A stretch of 64,000 nt of DNA from VBDM01 sp964430565 (GCA_964430565.1 CAYSFD010000057.1:62001-126000), one strand, 5' to 3'; numbered from the stretch's first letter, positions 33,119 to 42,117 are shown. Notes: generated by a model from the letters alone, not told the origin. Program-made: numbers and translations.

Positions 33119-34198
33119 ATGCTTCGCGTGGGGCAGCGGCGGTTTGGCGGCCGGGTCATCGCGGTGCTCGTCCTTTGGGGAGCCTCGGCGATGACTTACG
33201 CGCAAGCTCCGGGCGGGCCTGCCATCTATCTCCATCAAGGCGCGGATCGCGATCACATGCTGCTCGCGGGCGCAAGGCGGGAAGGCACGGTTTCCGTCTA
33301 CACCTCGATGCAGTTACCCGACTCCCTGCCGCTTACCCAAGCCTTCGAGAAAAAACACGGGATCAAGGTGTCGCTGTGGCGCGCAAGCGGAGAAAAGGTC
33401 GTGCAACGCGCGCTCGCGGAAGCGCGCGCCGCCCGCTTCGATGTCGACGTCGTGGAAACCGACGGCGCGCAGGTGGAGATCCTCTACCGCGAAAATTTGC
33501 TCGCGCCGTTCCACAGTCCGTCGCTCAAGGACATTCCGCCGGAGATTGTCCCCGCTCACAAACACTACGTTCCCACGCGCTTGAGCCTCTACGTGCTCGT
33601 CTACAACACGAACCTGGTCCCATCCAACGAGGTACCGAAGTCCTACGACGATCTATTGAACCCCAAATGGACGGGCAAGCTCGGCCTGGAAGCCGCCGAC
33701 GTCGCCTGGTTTGCGGCAGTGGCCAAGGCAATGGGCAAGGACAAAGGTCTCCCCTACTTCCAGAAGCTGGCGACTGTCAATCCGTCGATCCGCAGCGGCC
33801 ATACGCTTCTCGCCGAGCTGGTGGCCTCAGGCGAGATTCTGATGGCGCCGGACGCGCACATCCAGGGAGTTGAACGGCTGAAAAGGCGCGGCGCTCCGGT
33901 GGATTGGAGGCCCTTGCAGCCCGCCTTCGGGCAACCGAGCTCGGTCGGAGTGACGCGCCGCGCGCCCCATCCCCATGCCGCCCTGCTCTTCGCCGATTTC
34001 ATCCTCTCCAGAGAAGGGCAGGAAATCATCAAGGCGCGCAATCGCGTCCCCTCCAGCCGCGCCGTGGACAGCCCGCTCAACAAGTTCGACTACGCGCTGG
34101 TCGACCCGGTCATCATTCTGGATGAATGGGAGCAGTGGGAAAAGGAGTGGTCCGCCTTGTTCTTGAAAGGCCAGAAAATCCACAAGGGCACGGATTGA
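33119..34198 (+). CDS. Extracellular solute-binding protein, iron/polyamine type (family 1)
   Basis: 359 residues with a signal peptide (hydrophobic VIAVLVLWGASAMTYAQA). VYTSMQLPDSLPLTQAFEKK is the usual N-terminal lobe of Fe(III)/thiamine/polyamine-type receptors; DVVETDGAQVEILYRENL and SRAVDSPL follow. An optimal ribosome site AGGAGGT lies at 33109-33115, four bases before ATG 33119, which decides the start. No permease or ATPase genes adjoin it, so it is an orphan receptor. Ligand unknown. Confidence 0.88.
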   Translation: MLRVGQRRFGGRVIAVLVLWGASAMTYAQAPGGPAIYLHQGADRDHMLLAGARREGTVSVYTSMQLPDSLPLTQAFEKKHGIKVSLWRASGEKVVQRALAEARAARFDVDVVETDGAQVEILYRENLLAPFHSPSLKDIPPEIVPAHKHYVPTRLSLYVLVYNTNLVPSNEVPKSYDDLLNPKWTGKLGLEAADVAWFAAVAKAMGKDKGLPYFQKLATVNPSIRSGHTLLAELVASGEILMAPDAHIQGVERLKRRGAPVDWRPLQPAFGQPSSVGVTRRAPHPHAALLFADFILSREGQEIIKARNRVPSSRAVDSPLNKFDYALVDPVIILDEWEQWEKEWSALFLKGQKIHKGTD

Positions 34199-34271
34199 GG
34201 CCGCATGGCCTCGGACGACTGAGGCTTGTGCGCCACTGCAACACCTTGCTCAAACCTGGACAGGGGGACTG

Positions 34272-35045
34272 ATGAGAAAACCGACCGAGACGTCAGTGAA
34301 ACCAGCCACTTCAACCGCAGCGATCCTGTTCGCAGTCCTGGGACTAGGTGCTTGCACGACTCCGCCGAGCGGCCCTCCCCCGCAAGTCCTCGCGCCCATC
34401 AAAGTCGTCGACGGAAATACCACCATTCCGGCCGTGCGCCTGTCGTGGCACTCTGACGGGCCGGAGACCAAGCCAGGAACGTCCAACTTTGGCGTCGAGC
34501 TCGAGTACGCGCAAGGCTCGGGCCGCAGCGACCAGCGGCTGGCCGGCAACGAGTACGTATCCCTGGGCGGCGCGAATCTTCTGGGACCCCAGGAGGTGCG
34601 TCATCGCGCCGATCTGCGCTACGGGCACCTCGCCCTGAGCGGCATTACGCGCTTCCGGGGGAAGGCATCGGGACTCGAGCTCCAATGGGTCGCGGGATTA
34701 GGCCGGACCGAGCTTGAGCTGCGCTCGGAGAGCCGCACGACGGCAGACCCCGCGCTCACCGCGAAGTACCAGGTCAGCGGCTTGGCTCTCGGCGTCGGAC
34801 CGCGCTGGAACATCACGAGGGAGCTGGCTGTCGAGGGGCGGGTGCAGTCTCTTTGGTCCTGGGCCGATTCTCACAATGACTTTTGGTATCCGGAGGTGGC
34901 AGTTCGCTATCGCCCGGTGAGAAACGCAGCCCTCCGCATAGGCTATTCCGGGATGGGTTCCAGACCCGCGAAACAACAAGGCGGAGACTCGCCGGTTGAG
35001 GTTCGCATGTCCGGCCCGTTCTTGGGGTTGGATGTCATGTTCTAA
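34272..35045 (+). CDS. Hypothetical lipoprotein, predicted beta-barrel
   Basis: 257 residues. Hydrophobic N-terminus ending in the lipobox GLGAC, so a lipoprotein is predicted. The rest alternates short hydrophobic and polar stretches (FGVELEYAQG, ADLRYGHLALSG, ELQWVAGLGRTELELRSES) and ends GLDVMF with a terminal Phe, which resembles outer-membrane beta-barrels. I do not recognise the family. It follows the solute receptor by 73 bases and precedes the dehydrogenase gene by 34 bases. Confidence 0.7.
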   Translation: MRKPTETSVKPATSTAAILFAVLGLGACTTPPSGPPPQVLAPIKVVDGNTTIPAVRLSWHSDGPETKPGTSNFGVELEYAQGSGRSDQRLAGNEYVSLGGANLLGPQEVRHRADLRYGHLALSGITRFRGKASGLELQWVAGLGRTELELRSESRTTADPALTAKYQVSGLALGVGPRWNITRELAVEGRVQSLWSWADSHNDFWYPEVAVRYRPVRNAALRIGYSGMGSRPAKQQGGDSPVEVRMSGPFLGLDVMF

Positions 35046-35079
35046 GGGGCGGCGTCGACATCGACGGTGCTCCTGCACA

Positions 35080-36138
35080 ATGGAGATACTCATCCTGCCC
35101 GGGGACGGAATCGGACCGGAGATCACCGCGGCCACGCTGACGGTCCTCGACCGCGCCAACGGGCTTTTCAAGCTCGGGCTGGAATGGCAGAAGGAAGAGG
35201 TCGGGCTCGTCGCCTTGAAGAAGGCAGGCACGACCCTGCCCGCTCACGTCATGGACGCAGCGCGCTCGGCTGCAGGCGTGATCCTCGGCCCGCTTTCCAC
35301 CTATGAATACCCGGCACGCGACAAGGGCGGCATCAACGCCTCCGCCGAACTTCGCACCAAGCTCGACCTCTACGCGAATATCCGCCCCGCAAAGTCGCGC
35401 CTGGGCGTGGGCCTCACCGGGAAACCCGTGGACTTAGTGATCTACCGCGAGAACACCGAGGGTTTCTATGCCGACCGCAACATGTACTCGGGCGGTGGTG
35501 AATTCATGCCGACCGAGGACATGGCGCTCGCGGTGCGCAGGGTCACGGCGAAATGCTGCGAGCGCATCGCGCGCCGCGCCTTCGAAGCGGCGATGGGTCG
35601 GCGCAGGAAAGTCACCGCCGTGCATAAAGCGAACGTCTTCAGGATGTCGGACGGCCTTTTCCTGCGCGAGGTGCGCAAGGTCGCTCAGGAATTCCCCCGG
35701 GTGCAGCTCGAGGAAGTCATCGTCGATGCGATGGCCGCCCTGCTCCTGCGCGACCCGATGCGTTTCGACGTGATCGTGACCGAAAACATGTACGGCGATA
35801 TCCTTTCGGAGGAAGCCTCCGAGCTTTCGGGCGGCCTGGGGCTCGGCGGCTCGATCAACGCAGGGGACGAGCTGTGCGTCGCGCAGGCGCAGCACGGCTC
35901 GGCCCCCGACATCGCGGGAAAGGACAGAGCGAATCCCACTTCGCTCATCCTCTCGGCGGCCATGCTCCTGGAATGGATCGGCGCCCGCCGCGGCAATTCC
36001 GCGCTTGCCACCGCGGCGAAGAGCATCGATGCGGCCGTGGACGCGACGCTAAAGAACCCCGCGACCCGCACCGCCGATCTCGGCGGGAAAATCGGGACGC
36101 AGGAATTCGCCAAGGCGGTCGCGGCGAAACTCGGCTAG
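35080..36138 (+). CDS. Isocitrate/isopropylmalate dehydrogenase family protein
   Basis: 352 residues of the beta-decarboxylating dehydrogenase family. LPGDGIGPEI at the N-terminus, substrate Arg and Tyr in YRENTEGFYADRNMY, KANVFRMSDGLFL and the metal Asp pair in VTENMYGDILSEEAS. The specific substrate (isopropylmalate, tartrate, homoisocitrate or another hydroxyacid) cannot be set by eye; isolation from leuCD argues against a standard LeuB. Start ATG 35080. Its last ~28 codons have a decayed duplicate at 38157-38240. Confidence 0.87.
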   Translation: MEILILPGDGIGPEITAATLTVLDRANGLFKLGLEWQKEEVGLVALKKAGTTLPAHVMDAARSAAGVILGPLSTYEYPARDKGGINASAELRTKLDLYANIRPAKSRLGVGLTGKPVDLVIYRENTEGFYADRNMYSGGGEFMPTEDMALAVRRVTAKCCERIARRAFEAAMGRRRKVTAVHKANVFRMSDGLFLREVRKVAQEFPRVQLEEVIVDAMAALLLRDPMRFDVIVTENMYGDILSEEASELSGGLGLGGSINAGDELCVAQAQHGSAPDIAGKDRANPTSLILSAAMLLEWIGARRGNSALATAAKSIDAAVDATLKNPATRTADLGGKIGTQEFAKAVAAKLG

Positions 36139-36200
36139 CAAACGCGCTTATCCCTTGCCCGTAGCCAGTGTTGTGCCGCTACGCCTGCATGCTGCAACTC

Positions 36201-36228
36201 GAAACAAAAACCCCGCCGAAGCGGGGTT
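36201..36228 (-). terminator. Rho-independent terminator for the secreted hydrolase gene
   Basis: On the minus strand the hairpin AACCCCGC-TTCG-GCGGGGTT is followed by TTTGTTTC, a U-rich tail. It stands 30 bases past the stop of the hydrolase gene 36258-37754. On the plus strand the tail is TCATGCC, so it is directional. Confidence 0.8.
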
Positions 36229-36257
36229 CATGCCGAAAATAACGAGAAGCGCCCGCT

Positions 36258-37754
36258 TCAGGGCACGAACAGGCTCGCGCAGTGTCCCACTTGCGCTGGC
36301 GCCTCGGCGATGGCCCCGCCGCGCGGAACGCACTGGTCGGGCGGCAGCGGCACGTTATGCTCCACCTGCTGCACGAGCAGGTCGAAAGCGCGCTGCGCGT
36401 GCGGCTCGATCAGCTCGAGCTGCGGGAATACGTCCTGGTACGTCTCTATGTGGTTGCCATTCTGGATCTCGTACAGCCGATACGCGGGCCGGTCGTCGTC
36501 CCGCTTCCTGTCGCTGCGATCGTCATCATCCCGCTTTTGATTGGACGCGGCAGCGACTTTGCGTGCGTACGCGCGGGCGTGATGGTCGATCGGCAGCAAC
36601 GCATCCATAGTGCCAGCGACGGTAACCAGAGGACGCCGGATTTTCCCCGTCGTGGCGAAAGCGGCGAACTGCGTGCCGACGTCCGAGAACGAAAGGCGGC
36701 TCACATAGTTATAGGCTCCGGTGCCACTTCCGTAGGTATCGTAGGTGGGATCGAGACGCTTCTGCCATTGGCACTGCGTCACTTCCCAGAACGAGTTCGA
36801 ATAATTCTGCCAGAGTGAAAGGCCCCCCAAGGTGATGTCGGGCGGATAGCCGGCGCCTTGAATGTTCTTGGCGGCGGTGCTGGCAGGATTGAATGCGGAC
36901 GCAACATAATCGGGGAAGTTGAGAATGGCCGGGGGCAGGTCCGTCAGCAGGTTCGGGGCGTGCTCGTCGACAAAGGTGCCTTCCCAATCGACACCACCGT
37001 CGAACAGGTCCGGCGCCGTCTCGACGGCGCGGCGCACCTGGTAGCCGCCGTTCGAAGTGCCGACCGCGTAGGTGAAGCGCGGCGAGTGGCCGTAGCCCGC
37101 CTTCACGCCGTCCCGCGCGAGCTGCGCCGCCTTGATCATGAATTCGGTCCAGCGGGTGAAAGGCTGGCCGGGATCGTTGTCGAAGAAATGCACCCACACG
37201 GTGGAAGTCGGGTTGAGCCGGCAGGCCAGCGGGTCCGCAGGCGGCGTCGCACTCACCGCGGCGAGGAAGAGGTTGAGCACGCCCTTGTTCTGCGAGGCGT
37301 AGGCGTAGCCCTGCTGCACCACGTAATCGCTCCAGGCGAAATCGCCGTTGAACTCGCTGCGCGTGCCGGAGGCACCGGCGATCACCAGCCGGCCGTTCCA
37401 GTCGTTCGGAAGCCGCAGGAGGAAGCGTGCCTGCCCGGTCGGGTCCGAGGCGATGCGCGCGTTGAGCTGCAGGCCCGGCACCGCTTTGGTAATCGGGGTG
37501 CGCTTGCCCGCGCTCGGCGCTATCACGCCGCGGTCGGTGATCGGAGTGAAAGCGAGCGCCGGAACGCCCGGCAGCGAGTTGTTGGCCGGCGTGGTCAGCG
37601 GATTGTTGGTGGTGAGGTCCGTGCTGACGAAGCAGGTGGCATCCGCGAGACGGCTCCCGAGAGCCTTGAGCACGCCGGCGCAAGTTACCCCTGCACGAGC
37701 GGAGAAGGGAATAAGGAGCAGCAGCAAAGCCGTGAAGCAGATTCTCGTGACCAT
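36258..37754 (-). CDS. Secreted alpha/beta hydrolase, tannase/feruloyl esterase-like
   Basis: 498 residues with a signal peptide (FTALLLLLIPFSARA). The nucleophile elbow is AVGTSNGGYQVRRA; the acid and His lie in GTMDALLPIDHH and IQNGNHIETYQ. NDWNGRLVIAGASGTRSE is the usual beta-strand/oxyanion region of the tannase-like group, which also contains 3-hydroxybutyrate oligomer hydrolases, so the substrate may be a polyphenol ester or an oligoester. Odd is a highly charged insert with two KRDDD units (about 36478-36545) that breaks the C-terminal half. Terminator follows at 36201-36228. Confidence 0.83.
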   Translation of the reverse strand: MVTRICFTALLLLLIPFSARAGVTCAGVLKALGSRLADATCFVSTDLTTNNPLTTPANNSLPGVPALAFTPITDRGVIAPSAGKRTPITKAVPGLQLNARIASDPTGQARFLLRLPNDWNGRLVIAGASGTRSEFNGDFAWSDYVVQQGYAYASQNKGVLNLFLAAVSATPPADPLACRLNPTSTVWVHFFDNDPGQPFTRWTEFMIKAAQLARDGVKAGYGHSPRFTYAVGTSNGGYQVRRAVETAPDLFDGGVDWEGTFVDEHAPNLLTDLPPAILNFPDYVASAFNPASTAAKNIQGAGYPPDITLGGLSLWQNYSNSFWEVTQCQWQKRLDPTYDTYGSGTGAYNYVSRLSFSDVGTQFAAFATTGKIRRPLVTVAGTMDALLPIDHHARAYARKVAAASNQKRDDDDRSDRKRDDDRPAYRLYEIQNGNHIETYQDVFPQLELIEPHAQRAFDLLVQQVEHNVPLPPDQCVPRGGAIAEAPAQVGHCASLFVP

Positions 37755-37826
37755 CGTGTCCTCCTGGTTCGATCGAGCAGCGATTCAGTGTATCAAACGG
37801 GAATCCTCGCTTACAAGGCCGGCAGA

Positions 37827-38152
37827 TTAGGGCAGTCCGATCACCGCCCCGTCCCTAGGGTAGCCGATCGCATAGCCCACGCTGAATTTCAGCGTCTCGT
37901 CGGCGCGATCGACCGCGCCTAGGCGACCACGCCCTGCCGCTGTTCCCAGTTCTCCCCCGTGGGCTTCGGATCGAACTTCGCCTCGACCTTGATCTGATCG
38001 GAGCTCGAGACGGGCGAGGATTTCAGTACCAGCAGTTCGACCGGGGTCTTTTGAAAGCTCGTCAGCGTGTAGAAATCGTTCACCTCTCGCTCGTTGCGCT
38101 GGCCGATGAAGCCGCCCGAGCCGTTCCGATCTTTCGCGCGATCGACCTTCAC
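37827..38152 (-). pseudogene. Frameshifted remnant of a DUF4139-type C-terminal domain
   Basis: On the minus strand one frame reads VDRAKDRNGSGGFIGQRNE through FYTLTSFQKTPVELLVLKSS and DQIKVEAKFDPKPTGENWEQ to RQGVVA, then a TAG at 37919. After a frame change the sequence goes on as ADETLKFSVGYAIGYPRD, GAVIGLP and a stop at 37827. Together this looks like the end of a DUF4139 (MuiA-like) protein that lost its N-terminal part and frame. The break at 38152 touches the remnant of another gene on the opposite strand. Homology is judged by eye. Confidence 0.65.
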
Positions 38153-38156
38153 TCGA

Positions 38157-38240
38157 AACCCCGCGACCCGAACTGCCGATCTCGGCGGAACGCTGGGAAC
38201 TCAGGGGTTTGCCGAGGCCGTCGCCGGCAGGTTGGCCTGA
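38157..38240 (+). pseudogene. Remnant copy of the isopropylmalate dehydrogenase-family 3' end
   Basis: Translates as NPATRTADLGGTLGTQGFAE then AVAGRLA and a stop. The intact gene ending at 36138 reads NPATRTADLGGKIGTQEFAK then AVAAKLG. The match includes the stop position and many identical codons, so this is a decayed duplicate of the last ~28 codons, 2 kb away and in the same orientation. Nothing of the rest of the gene is present. Confidence 0.85.
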
Positions 38241-38297
38241 GGCGGCCCGACCACCGCCCCGAGCGGGGTCAAGTCCAAGCGCGGTCGGCGCCCGGCA

Positions 38298-39350
38298 TCA
38301 GGGTTGCAGGTAGCGGTCGCCAAACAGCGCCTCGATATGCAGCATCAGGGAACTCGCCGGACGGAACCCATTCGTTTCTGGGTACAGGATCTGGGGCGTG
38401 ACCTCGAGGTAGAGCCAGTCCTGGTAGATCTGTCTCCGCGCGCGCAGGGTGATGGAGTAGACGCTCTGGTTCAGGCTGCGATCGCTGGGCGCGAACGCGC
38501 CCAGCTCAAACGTGTATACGGTGCGCTTGTCGGGTGTGAAATACAGCGAGCCGATCTGTGCCAGGTCGAAGTAGTTGGTCGTCGAGCGCCAAGTCGCCTT
38601 GCTGGTGAGCCGCAGCTGCCACTCGTCGTTAAACGGTCGGAGCATGGTGATCTCCGATGCCGCCGAAGAACCCTCCGAGCGCTTCCACAGCGGCGTCTCC
38701 GACGCTCGGATCGCCCATTGCGAAAAAACAAAATCGCGAAAGGCGCGCAGCCGAACGTAGGGATCCACGGGCAGGCCGAATTTCGCCCCCGCCTCCGTGC
38801 TCAGCGTCACGCCGAAAACCTCCGTCACCAGGGCCTTCAGGCCCAGATAATAGTTGTTGTCCTGCAGCGCGGCCGGTGCAGTTGCCTGGGTGGACTCGAC
38901 GACGTTCCTGATGTCGCGTTCGGCTGCCGTTTGCGTCGCGGCTTCGAGGCCCCGCTGAACGATGAGCTTCAACCGGTCCTGGGTGTTCGGCAACGAAACG
39001 CTCGCCCGCACGTCCGCCTTGCCCTCGGTGATACCGCCCTCGAAAAATGTGACGTAGCTGCGCAACTGCAGCGTACTGCCTGTCGAGTCGTAGGCGCGGT
39101 TCGGGTCGCTGAGAAAATCATCCAGTTTCCGAGCGTAGTCCTCCACGCGGCGTGACAGGAACTCGTGCGGCTGGTCGAGGAACATCTCGCGGATGGCCCG
39201 GCGCAACTCCTGCCTCGGAATCGGAAGTTCTTCCTGCTGAGGGGCTGCGGATGGGTCCGGCACCGGCTCCTCCGGCCCGGGGACGGGCTCCCCGGCAACG
39301 GCAGAAGCGGCAATCGCAAGCATACCGAAGATGAAGGCTGCACGCCTCAT
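38298..39350 (-). CDS. Hypothetical exported protein
   Basis: 350 residues. Start ATG 39350 gives MRRAAFIFGMLAIAASAVAG, a signal peptide, then a Pro/Glu-rich stretch (PVPGPEEPVPDPS). The remainder is rich in alternating patterns (YVTFFEGGITEGKADVRAS, WQLRLTSKATWRS, LYLEVTPQILYPETNG) that could be outer-membrane beta strands. No known domain recognised. It follows the sigma/anti-sigma/secreted protein genes on the same strand after a 142-base gap, so it may or may not share their control. Confidence 0.65.
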   Translation of the reverse strand: MRRAAFIFGMLAIAASAVAGEPVPGPEEPVPDPSAAPQQEELPIPRQELRRAIREMFLDQPHEFLSRRVEDYARKLDDFLSDPNRAYDSTGSTLQLRSYVTFFEGGITEGKADVRASVSLPNTQDRLKLIVQRGLEAATQTAAERDIRNVVESTQATAPAALQDNNYYLGLKALVTEVFGVTLSTEAGAKFGLPVDPYVRLRAFRDFVFSQWAIRASETPLWKRSEGSSAASEITMLRPFNDEWQLRLTSKATWRSTTNYFDLAQIGSLYFTPDKRTVYTFELGAFAPSDRSLNQSVYSITLRARRQIYQDWLYLEVTPQILYPETNGFRPASSLMLHIEALFGDRYLQP

Positions 39351-39492
39351 GCAGGCCGGACCGGGCAAGCGCGATTGAGGATCGGAAACCCGACTCAAGC
39401 ATACGCGACTCTCGCCTCAGGAGCCTCATGCGCGGATGATCGCCATGCCCGGAAGGAACCCGGAGCAACGAGCGTAGCGAGGGCAGTGCGCG

Positions 39493-40308
39493 TCAGCCTT
39501 TCGGATCGGGCGTGAACCGGAATCCGGGGAAGGGGCTCGGCTCGGCGCGCGAGGGCGTGCGGATGATGCCGCGTGCCATCAGATTGGCGCGGCTGTCGTA
39601 GTACACCGAGAGCAGCTCAGTCGGAGACTCGCTCGCGCGCCGGAATTGCGTCCAGCGAGCGCCAGAGGCTTCCCGCTCGCCGTGTCCGGTGCCGAGTTTC
39701 TCCTCGAGCTTGGGCTCGGCCCGCATCGGCGCCTCGGCCGACGGCGCGGCCGCCCTGCCAGCGGAGTCACGCGCGGCGCCGCTGGCAGACTCACGCGCTT
39801 CGTCGCTGCGACTGCCCAACCCCGAGAAAGGCGCGGGCTGCTGTAACACGGGAGGACGCGGCGGTCGATACTCCCGGAACACGGCAACGCCGATCACTCC
39901 CACGTTGTCTGGGCGGTCGGTGCGGGCCGCGTAGCTGTCGGGAAGCGCGGTAAACACGAACGCGGCAACCTCGCTCATGTTCTTGCGCCAGCCGCTGATG
40001 TCCACGCTGCCCCGGGGATCGAGAACGTAGCCGCTCTGGCCGGGCGCAGCGGTTTCTCCCGTGATCACGTTGACTCCGTCCACCGACACCACGGTGAGCA
40101 CGCGGGCCCCGGTCCGGTTGGTGACGAGGACCGAATACATTTCGCCGGGCGCTCCGGCGACGTAGAGCCGGCCCTGGTGGGTCCAGGTGGGCATACTCTG
40201 CCCGGTAGCGCGGTTGACGACGGCGACATCGACCAGCGCGCCGGCATACGCCGTCGCCATCCAAAGCGATGCCAGAACCGCGAGTACTCCGATTAGTGCT
40301 TTTTTCAC
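39493..40308 (-). CDS. Hypothetical secreted protein of the sigma factor cluster
   Basis: 271 residues with a signal peptide (cleavage near AYA-GA). The first ~140 residues contain a beta-rich domain (VDVAVVNRATGQSMPTWT, YSVLVTNRTGARVLTVVSVD, FVFTALPDSYAARTD); the second part is Pro-, Ala- and Ser-rich linker. The N-terminal domain resembles a pilin-like or DUF4384-type surface domain only loosely, so I leave it unnamed. It lies 67 bases downstream of the anti-sigma gene on the same strand and is the best candidate target or partner of that regulatory pair. Confidence 0.65.
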   Translation of the reverse strand: MKKALIGVLAVLASLWMATAYAGALVDVAVVNRATGQSMPTWTHQGRLYVAGAPGEMYSVLVTNRTGARVLTVVSVDGVNVITGETAAPGQSGYVLDPRGSVDISGWRKNMSEVAAFVFTALPDSYAARTDRPDNVGVIGVAVFREYRPPRPPVLQQPAPFSGLGSRSDEARESASGAARDSAGRAAAPSAEAPMRAEPKLEEKLGTGHGEREASGARWTQFRRASESPTELLSVYYDSRANLMARGIIRTPSRAEPSPFPGFRFTPDPKG

Positions 40309-40375
40309 GTTCTTCTCCTTTTGGTTGGGACTACGCCGACTGTTAACGGCGCGGGAAAGGAGATGGGGTTAAACG

Positions 40376-41140
40376 CTAGCGCAGGTCTTCGGGCAGACGG
40401 TAGTCGGGGTAACGCTTCCTGAACGCAGCCAGTTCGCGCTCGGCTTCCGGGGTCTTCCCCTGTGATTTGAGGATGCGAATGTCTTCGAGCCACTTCTCCG
40501 GCGAGCGCTCCTTCGCTTCGTCAGCGGCGAGGCGGCTTGCCGGGGCGGCCACGACTCCTGCGCCCTGCGGCGTTGAGGTCATTTCGCGGCGAGAGCTCGC
40601 GCTCGGAGCCGGGGCAGAAGGCGCCGGTTGCATCGGTCGAGATGCGCGCGTCGGTTCGGATTCGCGCTTTTCCTGCGGCGCGCTCGGAATGTCTCGGACG
40701 AGCGGCGGCTCGCTCGCGCTCGCGCGTTCGCCCGAGAGCAGTTTCTCGGCCGTTCGCGGGCTGCCTGTGTCGCTGCGGAATTCGGCGAGCTGCTCGGACT
40801 TTGCTTCGGCCGTCGCGGCAAGCTTGGACTCAGCGGGCGGAGACTCCGCCAACTTGTCGGAGCGCGTGTCGGCCGCCTGTGGTTTCGGAGTCTGGGTCAG
40901 TTCCGGTTCGGGAAAGTCCTCATACACCATCAGGGCCAGCGTGAATGTGAGGAGGACCGTAGCGGCGAGCGCCAGCGGCGCGCTCGAGCGCCGAACAAGC
41001 TCGCGCCCCATGCGCCGCGGCCTGGAACCGGCGACGCGGCGCGACGCGGCAAGGATGGCGTCGTCGATCCGCTGCGGAGGCTCGGGAGCCTCCGCTTCGC
41101 GATAGATCCGGGCGAGATCCCTGTCGCGCGGATCGATCAT
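40376..41140 (-). CDS. Putative anti-sigma factor (single-pass membrane protein)
   Basis: 254 residues. The short cytoplasmic N-terminus (IYREAEAPEPPQRIDDAILAA) precedes one membrane segment (APLALAATVLLTFTLALMVY) and a long Pro/Ala/Ser/Glu-rich periplasmic part ending in a helical stretch (KWLEDIRILKSQGKTPEAER). Its ATG overlaps the stop of the ECF sigma gene (ATGA), the usual place for a cognate anti-sigma factor. No zinc-binding HxxxCxxC motif is present, so it would be a non-canonical type. Call rests on position and topology. Confidence 0.65.
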   Translation of the reverse strand: MIDPRDRDLARIYREAEAPEPPQRIDDAILAASRRVAGSRPRRMGRELVRRSSAPLALAATVLLTFTLALMVYEDFPEPELTQTPKPQAADTRSDKLAESPPAESKLAATAEAKSEQLAEFRSDTGSPRTAEKLLSGERASASEPPLVRDIPSAPQEKRESEPTRASRPMQPAPSAPAPSASSRREMTSTPQGAGVVAAPASRLAADEAKERSPEKWLEDIRILKSQGKTPEAERELAAFRKRYPDYRLPEDLR

Positions 41141-41697
41141 GATGCTTCCCCCAGACTTGAGCGAAGCTTCGCCAAGGCATAGCGCAGGCGGCTTTTCACG
41201 GTTTCCCGATTGACCCCGGTTGCCACCGCGATCTCCTCGAGCGACATCTCGCCTTCCTGCTGCAGCAAGAAAGCCTCGCGCTGCGCTTCCGGTAGCTCCG
41301 AGAGCGCCGCGAGCAATCGTTCCGCCGCTCGCTTGCGGTCGAGCCGCAAGGCGGCGGGGATCTCATCAGCAGGCGTGTTTTCGAGTGCTGCTTCGCTTTC
41401 CTCTTGATTCAGGAACGTTGCTCGGCCGTTCGCGCGATAGAAATCCATCAGCCGATTGTGGGCGATGGCGTATACCCAGGATGTGAATTTCGCCCGGGCT
41501 TCGTAACGACCACGGGAGTTCACGACTCGCATCCACACGTCCTGAAAAAGTTCTTCTGCCGCGGCTGCGTTGCTGGCCTGGCGGAGCAGGAACCGGTACA
41601 TAGGGCCACGATGGCGTTGATACAGCGCCTCAAAGGCGCCGGCGTCGCCCTCGCCGTAGCGCAGCATCAGATCTTCGTCGCTCGGCCCGCTCCCCAT
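41137..41697 (-). CDS. ECF-type RNA polymerase sigma factor
   Basis: 186 residues. Region 2: DEDLMLRYGEGDAGAFEALY, AEELFQDVWMRV and FTSWVYAIAHNRLMDFYR; region 4: LSELPEAQREAFLLQQEGEM and IAVATGVNRETVKSRLRYAL with the helix-turn-helix. Regions 1 and 3 are absent, as in ECF (group 4) factors. Start MGSGPSDEDLM at 41697 fits the family length; the frame is open upstream. Coupled to the membrane protein behind it. Confidence 0.92.
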   Translation of the reverse strand: MGSGPSDEDLMLRYGEGDAGAFEALYQRHRGPMYRFLLRQASNAAAAEELFQDVWMRVVNSRGRYEARAKFTSWVYAIAHNRLMDFYRANGRATFLNQEESEAALENTPADEIPAALRLDRKRAAERLLAALSELPEAQREAFLLQQEGEMSLEEIAVATGVNRETVKSRLRYALAKLRSSLGEAS

Positions 41698-41894
41698 GCC
41701 GGGAAAGTGTACCGTTTTGGGAAACCGCCGGCACAGCTTGGTATTCGGACAGATATCGGCGGCCCATAGTGTGGGAGTGAGGGAGGCCATCCGAAGGTAA
41801 ACGATGGCCGGCCCCGGCCGGGGTTAATCGCGAGGCCGAGTGTCCAGCGGTGCTATCCTATGCGGCCACGTATCGCCGTGCGAGGAGACGATCC

Positions 41895-42092
41895 ATGAAA
41901 CTCATCATCGCCGTCTTTGCCACCGCCGCGCTTGCCGGCTGCGGAGTGGAGACCGCCAGCACCGCGGCGACAGCCGCCGCGCTCAAAAAACAGGAAATCG
42001 AGCAAGGCAAGAAGACCATGGAGCAGGCGCAGAAGAAGATCGGCCAGTCCATGGAGCAGATGCAGCAGGCGCGCGACAGCGCGGAAAAATAG
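41895..42092 (+). CDS. Small lipoprotein with helical tail
   Basis: 65 residues: MKLIIAVFATAALAGCGVET has a clear lipobox (LAGC), and the mature part is a single amphipathic helix (KKQEIEQGKKTMEQAQKK, IGQSMEQMQQARDSAEK) rich in Gln, Lys and Glu, similar in style to Lpp-like small lipoproteins. ATG 41895 follows GAGGAGACG. Function unknown. Divergent from the sigma operon. Confidence 0.72.
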   Translation: MKLIIAVFATAALAGCGVETASTAATAAALKKQEIEQGKKTMEQAQKKIGQSMEQMQQARDSAEK

Positions 42093-42117
42093 GCTCCGCA
42101 GAAAGATTCCCGCTAAT

